Of a stretch of DNA of 64,000 nucleotides, positions 1 through 10,031 are shown one piece after another (the first letter of the stretch is position 1; each line of letters starts with the position of its first letter). The stretch spans positions 41,206,501-41,270,500 of the forward strand of contig CM028328.1 of NCBI GenBank assembly GCA_016647705.1. The letters run 5' to 3'. The DNA is from Eucommia ulmoides. Its lineage: Eukaryota > Streptophyta > Magnoliopsida > Garryales > Eucommiaceae. The position numbers and the translations under genes are program-made. The notes below the pieces were generated by a model. The model was not told where the DNA came from and ran no database searches. It saw only the letters and a program-made list of their open reading frames with translations.

Positions 1-325
1 ACAGTGGTATTTTTCGTCCGGAACGGACACATTTAATTTTTTTTTGCCAAACTTTGTCTTTTAAGGGTTTTTGGAGGCGTTTTGTTCAAAAGATCATTTC
101 CTAACCAAAAAGTGGTATTTTTCGTCCGAAATGGACAAACGTGAATTTTTGGGTCAAAATTTTTCTTTTTGGGCCTTTTGGGGGAGTTTTGCTTAGAAGG
201 ACGTTTCTACCCCGAAAAAAGAGTAATTTTTGTCTGAAACGGACACCGTTGAATTTTCTAGTAAAACATGGTATTTTTTATTCTTTTGGGGCGTTTTGCT
301 TAGAAGGGCGTTTCTCCCCAAAAAA

Positions 326-385
326 GGGGAATTTTTCGTCCAAAACGGACGCAGTTGATTTTTTTTTGTCGTTTCCACCCAAAAA
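326..385 (+). repeat. Truncated beta monomer (60 bp)
   Basis: A beta-type monomer starts normally but jumps from its poly-T stretch (ending TTTGTC near 370) directly into GTTTCCACCC, the end block of another monomer. About 47 bp are missing and two alpha-type copies come almost side by side. This is a local deletion that breaks the trimer register. Confidence 0.8.
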
Positions 386-3193
386 GTGGTATTTTTCGTC
401 TGAAACAGTCACAGTTGAATTTTCATGTAAAACATGGTATTTTTTGTCCTTTTGGTGGCATTTTTCTCAGAAGGCCGTTTTCGCAAAAAAAGTTGGCATT
501 TTTCGTCCGAAATGGACACAGTTCAATTTTTTTCCAAACTTGGTCTTTTAAGGCTTTTTGGAGGCATTTTGTTCAAAAGACTGTTTTTTAGCAAAAAAAT
601 GGTATTTTTCGTCCGAAACGGACGAAGTTAAATTTTTGGGTAAAAGTTGGTCTTTTTGGTCCTTTTTGGGGGCGTTTTGCTCAGAAGGCCATTCCACCCA
701 AAAAAGTGGTGTTTTTCGTCCGAAACGGACATAGTTGAATTTTCTTGTAAAACATAGTATTTTTTTTTATCCTTTTGGGGGATTTTTTCTCAGAAGGCCG
801 TTTCTACCGAACAAAATGGTATTTTTCGTCCGAAACGCACACAGTTGATTTTTTTTTTCCCAAACTTGGTCTTTTAAGGCTTTTTGGAGGCGTTCGGTTC
901 AAAAGATCGTTTCCTTGCAAAAAAGTGGTATTTTTTGTCCGAAACGGACGAACTTGAATTTTCTTGTAAAAGTTGGATTTTTTTTGCGTTTTGTGGGCGT
1001 TTTGCTCTGAAGGCTATTTCCAAACAAAAAAGTGGAACTTTTCGTCCGAAACAGACACAATTGAATTTTCTTGTAAAACATGGTATTTTTTATCTTTTTG
1101 GGGGCGTTTTGCTCAGAAGGCCGTTTCCACCGAAAAAAATGGCATTTTTCGTCCAAAATGGACACAGTTGAATTTTTGTCCCAAACTTGGTCTTTTAAGG
1201 GTTTTTGGAGGGGCTTGGTTCAAAAGATCGTTTCCTTGCAAAAAAGTGGTATTTTTCGTCCGAAACGGACGAAGTTGAATTTTCGGGCAATAGTTGGACT
1301 TTTTTGACCTTTTGTGATCGTTTTGCTCGGAAGGCCATTTTCAAACAAAAAGGTGGAACTTTTCGTTCGAAACGGACACAATTGAATTTTCTTGTAAAAC
1401 ATGGTATTTTTTATCCTTTTGGGGGAGTTTTGCTCAGAAAGCCTTTTCCACCCAAAAAAGTGGTATATTTTGTCCAAAACGGATACAGTTTAATTATTTT
1501 TGCCAAACTTAGTCTTTTAAGGCTTTTTGGAGGCGTTTTGTTTAAAAGACCGTTTCCTAGCAAAATAGTCGTATTTTTCGTCCGAAATGGAAGAACTTGA
1601 ATTTTTGGGTCAAAGTTGGTTTTTTTGGGCCTTTTGGGGGCGTTTTGCTCAGAAGATCGTTTCCACAAAAAAAATGGTATTTTTCGTCCGAAACGGATAC
1701 AGTTGAATTTTCTTGTAAAATATGGTATTTTTAATTCTTTTGGAGGAGTTTTGATTAGAAGGCCGTTTCCTCCCAAAAAAGTGGTGTTTTACGTCCGTAA
1801 TGGACAAAGTTGAATTTTTTTACCAAACAAAAAAGTGAAACTTTTTGTCCGAAATGGACGCAATTGAATTGTCTTGTAAAACATGGTATTTTTTATCCTT
1901 TTGGGGGAGTTTTACTCAGAAGGCCATTGCCACCCAGAAAAGTGGTATTTTCATCTGAAACGGACACATCAAATTTTTTTGGCCAAACTTAGTCTTTTAA
2001 GGCTTTTTGAAGGCGTTTTGTTCAAAAGACCATTTCTTAAAGTGGTATTTTTCGTCCGTAATGGACGAACTTGAATTTTTGGGTCAAAGTTTGTCTTTTT
2101 GGGCCCTTTGGGGGCATTTTACTTAGAAGGACGTTTCCACCCAAAAAAATGATAATTTTCGTTCGAAATAGACACAGTTGAATTTTCATGTAAAACATGG
2201 TATTTTTTATCCTTTTGGGGCGTTTTTCTCTGAAGGCTATTTCCAGAAAAAAAAAGTGGCATTTTTCGTCCGAAACAGACACAGTTGATTTTTTTTGCCA
2301 AATTTGGTCTTTTAAGGCTTTTTGGAGGCGTTTTGCTCAAAAGACTGTGTCCTAGAAAAAAAAGTGTTTTTTTTTCGTCTGTAACGGATGAAGTTGAATT
2401 TTCGAGTAAAAGTTGGTCTTTTTGGGCCTTTAATTGGCTTTTGTTTCAAAATGCCGTTTCTACCCAAAAAAATGGTAGTTTTCGTCCGAAACGGACACAA
2501 ATGAATTTTCTTGTAAAACATGGTATTTTTTATTCTTTTTGGGGCGTTTTGCTCAGAAGGCCGTTTCCACCGAAAAAAGTGGTATTTTTCATCCGAAACT
2601 GACATGGTTGAAGTTTTTTGCCAAACTTAGTATTTTAAGTCTTTTTGGAGGCGTTTTGTTCAAAAGACCGTTTCCTTGCAAAAAATTGGTATTTTTCATC
2701 CGAAATGGACGAATTTCAATTTTTGGGTGAAAGTTGGTCCTTTGGGCCTTTTGGGGGCGTTTTGCTTATATTGATGTTTCCACCCAAAAAAAGTGATAAT
2801 TTTCGTCCGAAACAGACACAGTTGAATTTTCTTGTCAAACATAGTATTTTTTCGCCTTTTGGGGGTGTTTTTCTCCGAAGGCCATTTCCACCCGAAAAAG
2901 TTGTATTTTTCGTCCAAAATGGACGTAGTTGAGTTTTTTTGCCAAATTTGGTCTTTTAAGGTTTTTTGGAGGCATTTTGTTCAAAAGACCGTTTTCTAGA
3001 AAAAAAAAGTGATTTGTTTCTGTACGAAACGGACGAAGTTGAATTTTCGGTTAAAAGTTGGTCTTTTTGGGCCTTTTGGTGTCTTTTTTGTTTAGAATGC
3101 TCTTTCCACCCAAAAAAGTGGTACTTTTCATCAGAAACGGACACAGTTGAATTTTCTTGTAAAACTTGGTATTTTTTTTATCCTTTTTGGGGT

Positions 3194-3198
3194 GTTTT
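3194..3198. repeat. 5-bp target-site duplication (left), GTTTT
   Basis: GTTTT directly precedes the TG start of the LTR at 3199 and is repeated directly after its CA end (5960-5964). Collapsing one copy restores the satellite block GGGGGCGTTTTGCTCAG seen in other monomers. This shows a clean insertion into an existing monomer. Confidence 0.92.
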
Positions 3199-3473
3199 TG
3201 TAAGACCCCGACTTAGCAAGTACGTCATTTATAATTGCATTCTAGAGCATGAGAAAATTCGGGGAGAAATTGGATTAATTAAAATTTAAATCAAACATTT
3301 AGGGGTCAATTTGCAAATGTAGAAAACATTCAAACCAAAATTGGCATTTGACTTTCGAATTAAAACTTTTTGGGTGGAATCACAATTTAAGAAACTCATA
3401 AGTGATAAATTGAACTAAAAAGGGAAAATTATAGAAATTAGGGGGGAGGAAAGAGAAATTAACCCAAAAGGAT

Positions 3474-3474
<1 letters not shown>

Positions 3475-3501
<27 letters not shown>
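3475..3501. repeat. (TA)n microsatellite in the LTR
   Basis: An uninterrupted TA run of about 13 units inside the solo LTR. It could act as a TATA-like region, but nothing else supports a promoter here. Confidence 0.9.
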
Positions 3502-3504
<3 letters not shown>

Positions 3505-3726
3505 AGTATAATAGTGACGATCGGCTAGCCGGCAGGGAGAGAAGAAGAGTGGCGACGTGGCTTGAAGAGGAAACATGATCGATCCACTAGATCCATGCAT
3601 ATAAATTGCACACATGGATGTAGTGATTGGAAATCAGAAAGAATTGTCCAAAAATAGGAAATCGAATAGAGAGAAAGGAAGTTGCCGGCGGTGAGTTGTG
3701 CGTGTTATCCGTTCGTCCGATGACCA

Positions 3727-3838
3727 TGTGTGTGTGTGTGTGTGTGCGCCTGCGGTGTGTGGGTATGTGTGTGTTTAGTTGTGGGTATGTGAACGGTGGT
3801 GTGTGTGTGTGTGATCAGTGTGTGTTTGTGTGTGCATG
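3727..3838. repeat. TG/GTGT-rich microsatellite tract in the LTR
   Basis: Several GTGT runs separated by short unique words. The tract explains the Cys/Val-rich open frame at 3627-3947, which is therefore not a credible gene. Confidence 0.85.
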
Positions 3839-4094
3839 GTGGTTGCTGTCGTCACCGGAATGGAGGGTAGAGAGAGAAAGATGGAGATTGGTTGGAGCAG
3901 TGGTCGATCGCTGCGGTTTGGGGAGTGCCGTTTACCGTTATCATTGATGGGTTGTGGGTGTGTGTTCCGTTCGGTTTAAGTAGGCAATTGTGTGTGTGTG
4001 GCGTGTTGGTGCTGCTCGGCTGAGTTGAAGCAGAAGCAGAAACAGAGAAAGGAGAGAGAGGTGGGTCACCGGTAGTGAGGGCCGGTAGTGGTGT

Positions 4095-4290
4095 CGGCGG
4101 TTGAACCAGAAACACAAACGAAAAACAAAAGAAGAAAAAGGAAAAAGAAGAGCAAAAAAATGGCCGTCACGGGCTGTGCAAGTCGACGGAAGAAAGAGAG
4201 AAGGTCAGTGAAGTGGACGTAGACCAGAAAACGAAGAAGAAACAGGAAGAAAAGAAGAAAAAGAAAAAGGAAAAAAAATGGGAAAAATTC
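4095..4290. repeat. Purine-rich (A/G) low-complexity tract in the LTR
   Basis: Nearly continuous AAGAAGAAA-like sequence on the plus strand with a short mixed interval around 4165-4190. It produces a Phe/Leu-rich minus-strand open frame that looks like a membrane protein only because of composition. Confidence 0.75.
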
Positions 4291-5009
4291 CACAAACCAC
4301 CCCAACAAAAATTAAAAATCCAATTTTGCGACCGATGGAAAAGTCGAAAGAGGTAAAATTCTTATCACTTTTAATATATGCATTTAATTGTGTTTAAATT
4401 GTCTCGTGGGTGATTGTAAAATTAATCTCTAGCACCGAAATGTCGAAATGACGATAATAAATATTGAGACCATTCGCATGAATGAATTCAATATCGTAAA
4501 CAGTAATGGAACAATACTCGTTAAATAGTAATATAGAAAACGGGAAATAGAAAATTACGAAAATTAGGGCCTGTATTTAATGGTTAGGTTATTTTTACAT
4601 AAAATATTAATTTAGGCCTTCTCACGAATAGGTTCCTGATTTCCAGAGGATCAATAGCAGATAATAGGTGGAACTTTCGTAAACAGATATTCAGGTGAGT
4701 GTACTATCTTTTTACCAAATTATTTTCATATATATGCGTATAAAATGGCCTTACTGAGACTAGATGATTTTATAGACGATATGGATCAAACAGGTTTTTG
4801 GGTGAGTGAGTAAGAAATTATGATAGTTTTTGAAAGAAAGTTGAGAATGATTTTCGTTGAATTTGGTGGTTTTAAAAGAGAGTGAAAAATACCTGATTTT
4901 CTAAAAATAAAGGGTGAAAAAAAGGTTTCGGTTAAATCAGACGTTTTTTTTTAGAAAAATGAGAAATATGATTTTGAATTAAAAATCTGTTTTGGAAATA
5001 GAGGATGAT

Positions 5010-5302
5010 GTTTGAGATTTGATGATGTTGATTAGACGATATTATTGATTTGTCATTTGATGACGACGTTATTGATTTGATGATACTATAGAATTTATCT
5101 GCTTCGGCAGAGTGATGATTATCTGTTTCGACAGAGTGATGATATTGATTTGATGATGTTATTGATTTGACGATACCATAGTATTTATTTATTTCGGTAG
5201 AGTGAGGTTATCCGCTTCGGTGGAGTGATGTTTATCTGCTTCGGCAGAGTGATGTTAGACGTTTATACTGCGCAGTGATTATTCGCTTCGGCGGAGTGAT
5301 GG
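5010..5302. repeat. Degenerate LTR subrepeats (GCTTCGGCAGAGTGATG type)
   Basis: About six diverged copies of a word close to GCTTCGGCAGAGTGATG occur around 5100, 5124, 5197, 5214, 5235 and 5283. They alternate with TTGATTTGATGATGTTATTG-like words. The CTTCGGCAGAG part can form a short hairpin. LTR U3 regions often carry such subrepeats; a regulatory role is possible but not shown. Confidence 0.7.
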
Positions 5303-5959
5303 GTGTTCGTAGGAAGGCATATCCTACGAATGGTACGGTACCATTGCAAACTCCCGTTCGTGAGGTTAAAACGATCACTATGGCTTGTCAGTGTGTGTTG
5401 TGGTGGAGTGGTGTTTGAGATGTGATGTTTTACTTATATTGGATGATTTATTATTTACTATGGTGACTGACATTATTTTACTAGATAGGTTTGAATGAAA
5501 CTTATATTTATTAGTTTATTTTCAATGCTTATATTATGGAGAGTTTTACTACTTACATGTTGTTTCTATACTTATACTTTATCCATTTAGATGTTGTAGA
5601 CATGAATTATTATTATAAAATATTTTTACTAAGAAGGCAGTACACTCGTAGGTGGAGCAGATATGAGTCGGTTAGTCCCCTACTGGAACTAGTTAGAATT
5701 ATGCGAGTCAAGCGTTGGAGTTATACGAGAGTAATTTGAGATGAACTGTCAGAGGATGAACCTAAGGGAGGTTTATGAGATTTATTTTGTCGTTCTTATT
5801 TTTGGAATAGATGTATTCCTATAGTATAAAGTTATTATATATATATGACGTGTGTTTGGAAGTTTGTATATCGTCGCATTTAAGTTGGTTAGTCAAGTGA
5901 TGTCATGTCGACGTCACGCCGGCCCCACGGTGACGGGTGTCCGGGGTGGGGGTCTGACA

Positions 5960-5964
5960 GTTTT
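5960..5964. repeat. 5-bp target-site duplication (right), GTTTT
   Basis: Direct copy of 3194-3198, immediately after the LTR end CA at 5958-5959. The satellite monomer resumes with GCTCAGAAGG at exactly the phase where it was interrupted. Confidence 0.92.
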
Positions 5965-8900
5965 GCTCAGAAGGCTGTTTCTACTAAAAAGAGTGGTGTC
6001 TTTCGTCTGAAATTGACATAGTTAATTTTTTTTGCCAAACTTAGTCTTTTTGGGAGGCGTTTTGTTCAAAAGACCGTTTCCTTGCAAAAAATTGGTATTT
6101 TTCGTCAGAAACAGACGAACTTCAATTTTTGGGTCAAAGTTGGTCTTTTTGGGACTTTTGGGAGCATTTTTCTTAGAAGGACGTTTCCACCCAAAAAATT
6201 GGTAATTTTCGTCCGAAATGGACACACTTGAATTTTCTTGTAAAATATGGTATTTTTTTGCCTTTTGGGGACGTTTTTCTCAGAAGGCTGTTTCCACCCG
6301 AAAAAATGATATTTTTCGTTTAAAACGGACGCAGTTGAATTTTTTTTTCCAAATTTGGTCTTTTAAGGGTTTTTGGAGGCGTTTTGTTCAAAGACCGTTT
6401 CCTAGAAAAAAAGTAGATTTTTTTCGTCTAAAACGGACAAAGTGGAATTTTCGGTTAAAAGTTGGTCTTTTTGGTGGCTTTTTGCTCAGAATGCCGTTTC
6501 CACGCCAAAAATGGTATGTTTTGTCCGAAATGGACACAGTTGAATTTTCTTGTAAAATATGGTATTTTTAATCCTTTTGGGGGAGTTTTGATCAGAAGGC
6601 CGTTTCCTCCCAAAAAAATGGTATTTTTCGTCCGAAATGGAAACTGCTGATTTTTTTTGCTAAACTTAGTCTTTTCAGGCTTTTTGTTCAAAAGACTGTT
6701 TCCTAGCAAAATAGTCGTATTTTCGCTCGAAACGGACGAATTTGAATTTTTGGGTCAAAGTTTGTTTTTTTGGACCTTTTGGGGGCGCTTTGATTAGAAG
6801 GCCATTTTCTCTCAAAAAATGGTATTTTTGGTCTGGAACAGAGACAGTTGAATTTTCTTGTAAAACATGGTATTTTTTATCCTTTCGGGCGCATTTTGCT
6901 CAGCAGGCCCTTTCCCCCCGAAAAAGTGGTATTTTTCGTCCAAAACGGACGCAGTAGATTTGGTTTTTGTCAAACTTGGTCTTTTAATGCTTTTTGGAGG
7001 CGTTTTGTTCGAAAGACCATTTCCTAGCATAAAAGTGGTTTTTTTCGTTTGAAACAGATGAAATGGAATTTTCGGGTAAAAATTGGTCTTTTTCGGCCTT
7101 TTGGGCGCTTTTTGCTCAGAATGTCGTTTTCACCTAAAAAAGTGGTACTTTTCGTTCGAAACAGACACAGTTGAATTTTCTAGTAAAATATGATATTTTT
7201 ATCCTTTTGGGGGTATTTTTCTCAAAAGGCTGTTTTCACAAAAAAGAAATGGCATTTTTCGTCCGAAACGGACATAGTTGAATTTTTTTGTCAAACTTGG
7301 TCTTTTAAGGCTTTTTGGATTCGTTTGGTTCAAAAGATTGTTTCCTAGCAAGAAAGTGGTATTTTTCGTTCGAAACGGACGAAGTTGAATTTTCGGGTAA
7401 AAGTTGGTCTTTTTAGGCATTTTGGGGGCGTTTTGCTCAGAAGAACGTTTCCGACCAAAAAACTGGAATTTTTCGTCCGAAATGGACACAATCGAATTTT
7501 CTTGTAAAACATGGTATTTTTTATCCTTTTGGGGGAGTTTTGCGCAGAAGGCTATTTTCACCCAAAACAATGATATTTTTTGTCTGAAACGGATACAGTT
7601 AATTTTTTTTTTGCAAAACTTAGTCTTTTAAGGCTTTTTGGAGGCGTTTCGTTCAAAAGATTGTTTCCTAACCAAAAAGTGATATTTTTCATCCGAAACG
7701 GACAAACTTGAATTTTTGGTTCAAAGTTTGTCTTTTTGGGCCTTTTGACGGCGTTTTGCTTAGAAGGACGTTTCCACCCATGAAAGTGGTAATTTTCATT
7801 CAAAACGGACACATTTGAATTTTCTTGTAAAACATGGTATTTTTTTTATTCTTTTGGGGGCCTTTTGCTCAGAAGGTTGTTTCTACCCAAAAAAGTGGTA
7901 TTTTTCGTTCGAAATGGACGCAGTTGATTTTTTTTGCCAAACTTGGTCTTTTAAGGCTTTTTGGAGGTGTTTTGTTCAACAGACTGTTTCCTAGCAAAAA
8001 AGTTTTTTTTTTTCGTCCGAAACGGACGAATTTGAATTTTTGGGTAAAAGTGGTCTTTTTGGGCCTTTTGGGGGCTTTTTGCTCAGAATATCGTTTCCAC
8101 CCAAAAAAGTGGTACTTTTCGTTCGAAACAGACACAATTGAAATTTCTTGTAGAACATGGTATTTTTTTTATCCTTTTGGGGCGATTTTCACAGAAGGCC
8201 GTTTCCAAAAAAAAAAAATGGCATTTTTCGTCCGAAACAGACACAGTTGAATTTTTTTGCCAAACTAGGTCTCTTAAGGCTTTTTGAAGGCATTTTGTTC
8301 AAAAGACAATCCTAGGAAAAAAATGGTATTTTTTGTCCGAAACGGACGAAGTTGAATTTTCGGGTAAAAGTTGGTCTTTTTAAGCCTTTTGGGGGCGTTT
8401 TGCATTGAAGGCCATTTCAACCCCAAAAAGTTGTGCTTTTTGTCCGAAATGGACACAGTTGAATTTTCTTATAAAACATGGTATTTTTTTATCCTTTTGG
8501 GGGATTTTTGATCTTAAGGCCCGTTTCCACCCAAAAGAATGATATTTTTTGTCCGTAATAGACAAAGTTGAATTTTTTCCCCAAACTGACAGTCTTTTAA
8601 GTCTTTTTGGAGGCATTTTGTTCAAAAGACCATTTCCTTGCAAAAAATTGGTATTTTTTGTCCAAAAAGGACGAACTTCAATTTTTGGGTCAAAGTTGGT
8701 CTTTTTGGGCCTTTTGGGGGCGTTTTGCTTAGAAGAACATTTTCACCCAAAAAAATGGTAATTTTCGTCCGAAACGGACACAATTGATTTTTTTTGCCAA
8801 ATTTGGTCTTTTAAGGCATTTTGGAGGCGTTTTGTTCAAAAGACCTTTTCCTAGAAAAAAAAATGATTTTTTTTTTCGTCATAAATGGACGAAGTTGAAT

Positions 8901-9088
8901 TTTTGGGTAAAAATTGGTCTTTTTTGGCCTTTTGGTGGCTTTTTGCCCAGAATGCCGTTTCCACCTAAAAAAGTGGTACTTTTCGTCCGAAACGGACACA
9001 GTTGAATTTTCTTGTAAAACATGGTATTTTTTTATCCTTGTTGGGGCGTTTTGCTCAGAAGGATGTTTCCACCGAAAAGAATTGTATT

Positions 9089-9105
9089 TTTCGTCCGAAA
9101 CGGGC
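9089..9105 (+). other. CENP-B-box-like motif, full core match
   Basis: TTTCGTCCGAAACGGGC agrees with all nine specified positions of the mammalian CENP-B box core nTTCGnnnnAnnCGGGn. The normal monomer has CGGAC here and matches eight of nine. A second full match lies at 30173-30189. Binding by any protein is not shown, and plants have no established CENP-B equivalent. Confidence 0.5.
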
Positions 9106-10016
9106 ACAGTTGAATTTTCTTGTAAAACATGGTATTTTTTTTATCCTTTTGGGGGATTTTTTGTCAAAAAGTCGTTTCCACTTAAAAGAGTGATATTTTT
9201 CTTCCGAAACAGACACAGCTGATTTTTTTTGCCAAACTTAGTCTTTTAAGTCTTTTTGGACGCATTTTGTTCAAAAGACCGTTTCCTTGCAAAAAATTGG
9301 TATTTTTCGTTTGAAATGGACAAAATTCAATTTTTGGGTCAAAATTTGTCTTTTTGGGCTTTTTGGGAGTGTTTTGCTGAGAAGGACGTTTCCACCCAAC
9401 AAAGTGGTAATTTTCGCCCGAAATGGACGCAGTTGTATTTTCTTGTAAAACATGGTATTTTTCTTATCCTTTTGGGGGCCTTCTGCTCAGAAGGCTGCTT
9501 CTACCCAAAAAAGTGGTATTTTTCTTCCGAAATGGATTTAGTTGAATTTTTGTGCCACAAACTTGGTCTTTTAAGGCTTTTTGGAGGCGTTTTGTTGAAA
9601 AGACCGTTTCCTAGGAAAAAAGTGTTTTTTTTTTTCGTCCGAAATGGATGAAGTTGAATTTTTGGATAAAAGTTGGTCTTTATGTGCCTTTTGGGGGCCT
9701 TTTGCTTAGATGGACGTTTCCACCCACAAAAGTGGTATTATTCGTTCGAAATGGACACAATTGAAATTTCTTGTAAAACATTTTATTTTTTATCCTATTG
9801 GGGGTGTTTTGCTCTGAAGGCCGTTTTCACCAAAAAAAGTGGAACTTTTCGTTCAAAACGGACGCAGTTAAATTTTCTTGTAAAACATGGTATTTTTTAT
9901 CTTGTTGGGAGCGTTTTGCTCATAAGACCGTTTCCTAGCAAAAAAATGGTTTTTTTTTCGTCCGAAATGGACGAAATTTAATTTTCGGGTAAAAGTTAGT
10001 CTTTTTGGGCCTTTTT

Positions 10017-10031
10017 GGGGGGGGGGGGGGG
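10017..10031. repeat. G15 homopolymer
   Basis: The usual G5 block of the monomer is expanded to 15 Gs. This may be true slippage or a sequencing artefact. Confidence 0.8.

Larger units (their letters stand above)
1..3198 (+). repeat. Trimeric ~107-bp satellite array, segment I
   Basis: Head-to-tail satellite. Three monomer types alternate. Alpha has ACAGTTGAATTTTCTTGTAA followed by AACATGGTA. Beta has GCCAAACTTGGTCTTTTAAG and ends GTTCAAAAGACCGTTTCCTA. Gamma has GAACTTGAATTTTTGGGTCA. The usual order is alpha, beta, gamma, giving a unit of about 321 bp. Beta anchors (CAAACT/CAAATT) lie at 535, 861, 1182, 1504, 1984, 2299, 2622 and 2943; spacings are 326, 321, 322, 480, 315, 323 and 321. The 480-bp step contains a shortened monomer near 1800-1840. 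Almost every copy has private substitutions, so the array is old. Open frames of 60-136 codons here are satellite translations, not genes. The segment runs off the left edge and is cut at 3198 by a solo LTR. Confidence 0.95.
3199..5959. mobile_element. Solo LTR (2,761 bp), probably Ty3/gypsy, inserted in satellite
   Basis: Seen: the block starts TGTAAGACCCCG and ends GGGGGTCTGACA. The ends are near-perfect inverted repeats opening TG and closing CA, and they are flanked by the 5-bp direct duplication GTTTT. There is no second LTR copy, no primer-binding site and no gag-pol frame inside, so this is a solo LTR and not a full element. Known: long LTRs with ends of the type TGT..ACCCC / GGGGTGTGACA occur in plant Del/Tekay chromoviruses. 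Inference: that lineage is a reasonable guess but unproven. Inside are a TA microsatellite, a TG-rich tract, a purine-rich tract and degenerate subrepeats (listed separately). The 67- to 107-codon open frames inside are compositional (TG repeats, purine tract) and resemble no known protein. Orientation is not determined. Confidence 0.9.

Noticed and set aside
141..551. Arrays of 60-160 codon frames with shared motifs, as if a tandem gene family
   Set aside because: Frames are open on both strands and in several phases at once, with no start-site context, introns or conserved reading frame. The repetition is at the DNA level.
3627..3947. Cys/Val-rich frame in the first LTR
   Set aside because: Produced by the TG microsatellite; no domain or supporting context.
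4095..4290. Purine tract as a retrotransposon polypurine tract, making 3199-5959 a full element
   Set aside because: A true polypurine tract would be followed by a 3' LTR matching the 5' end. No second copy of TGTAAGACCCCG is present, and the tract is far too long.
4066..4308. Phe/Leu-rich minus-strand frame resembling a membrane protein
   Set aside because: It is the complement of the AAGAAG-type purine tract; composition alone explains it.
5536..5739. 67-codon frame near the end of the first LTR
   Set aside because: It lies inside the LTR, has no recognisable domain and is short enough to be chance in AT-rich DNA.
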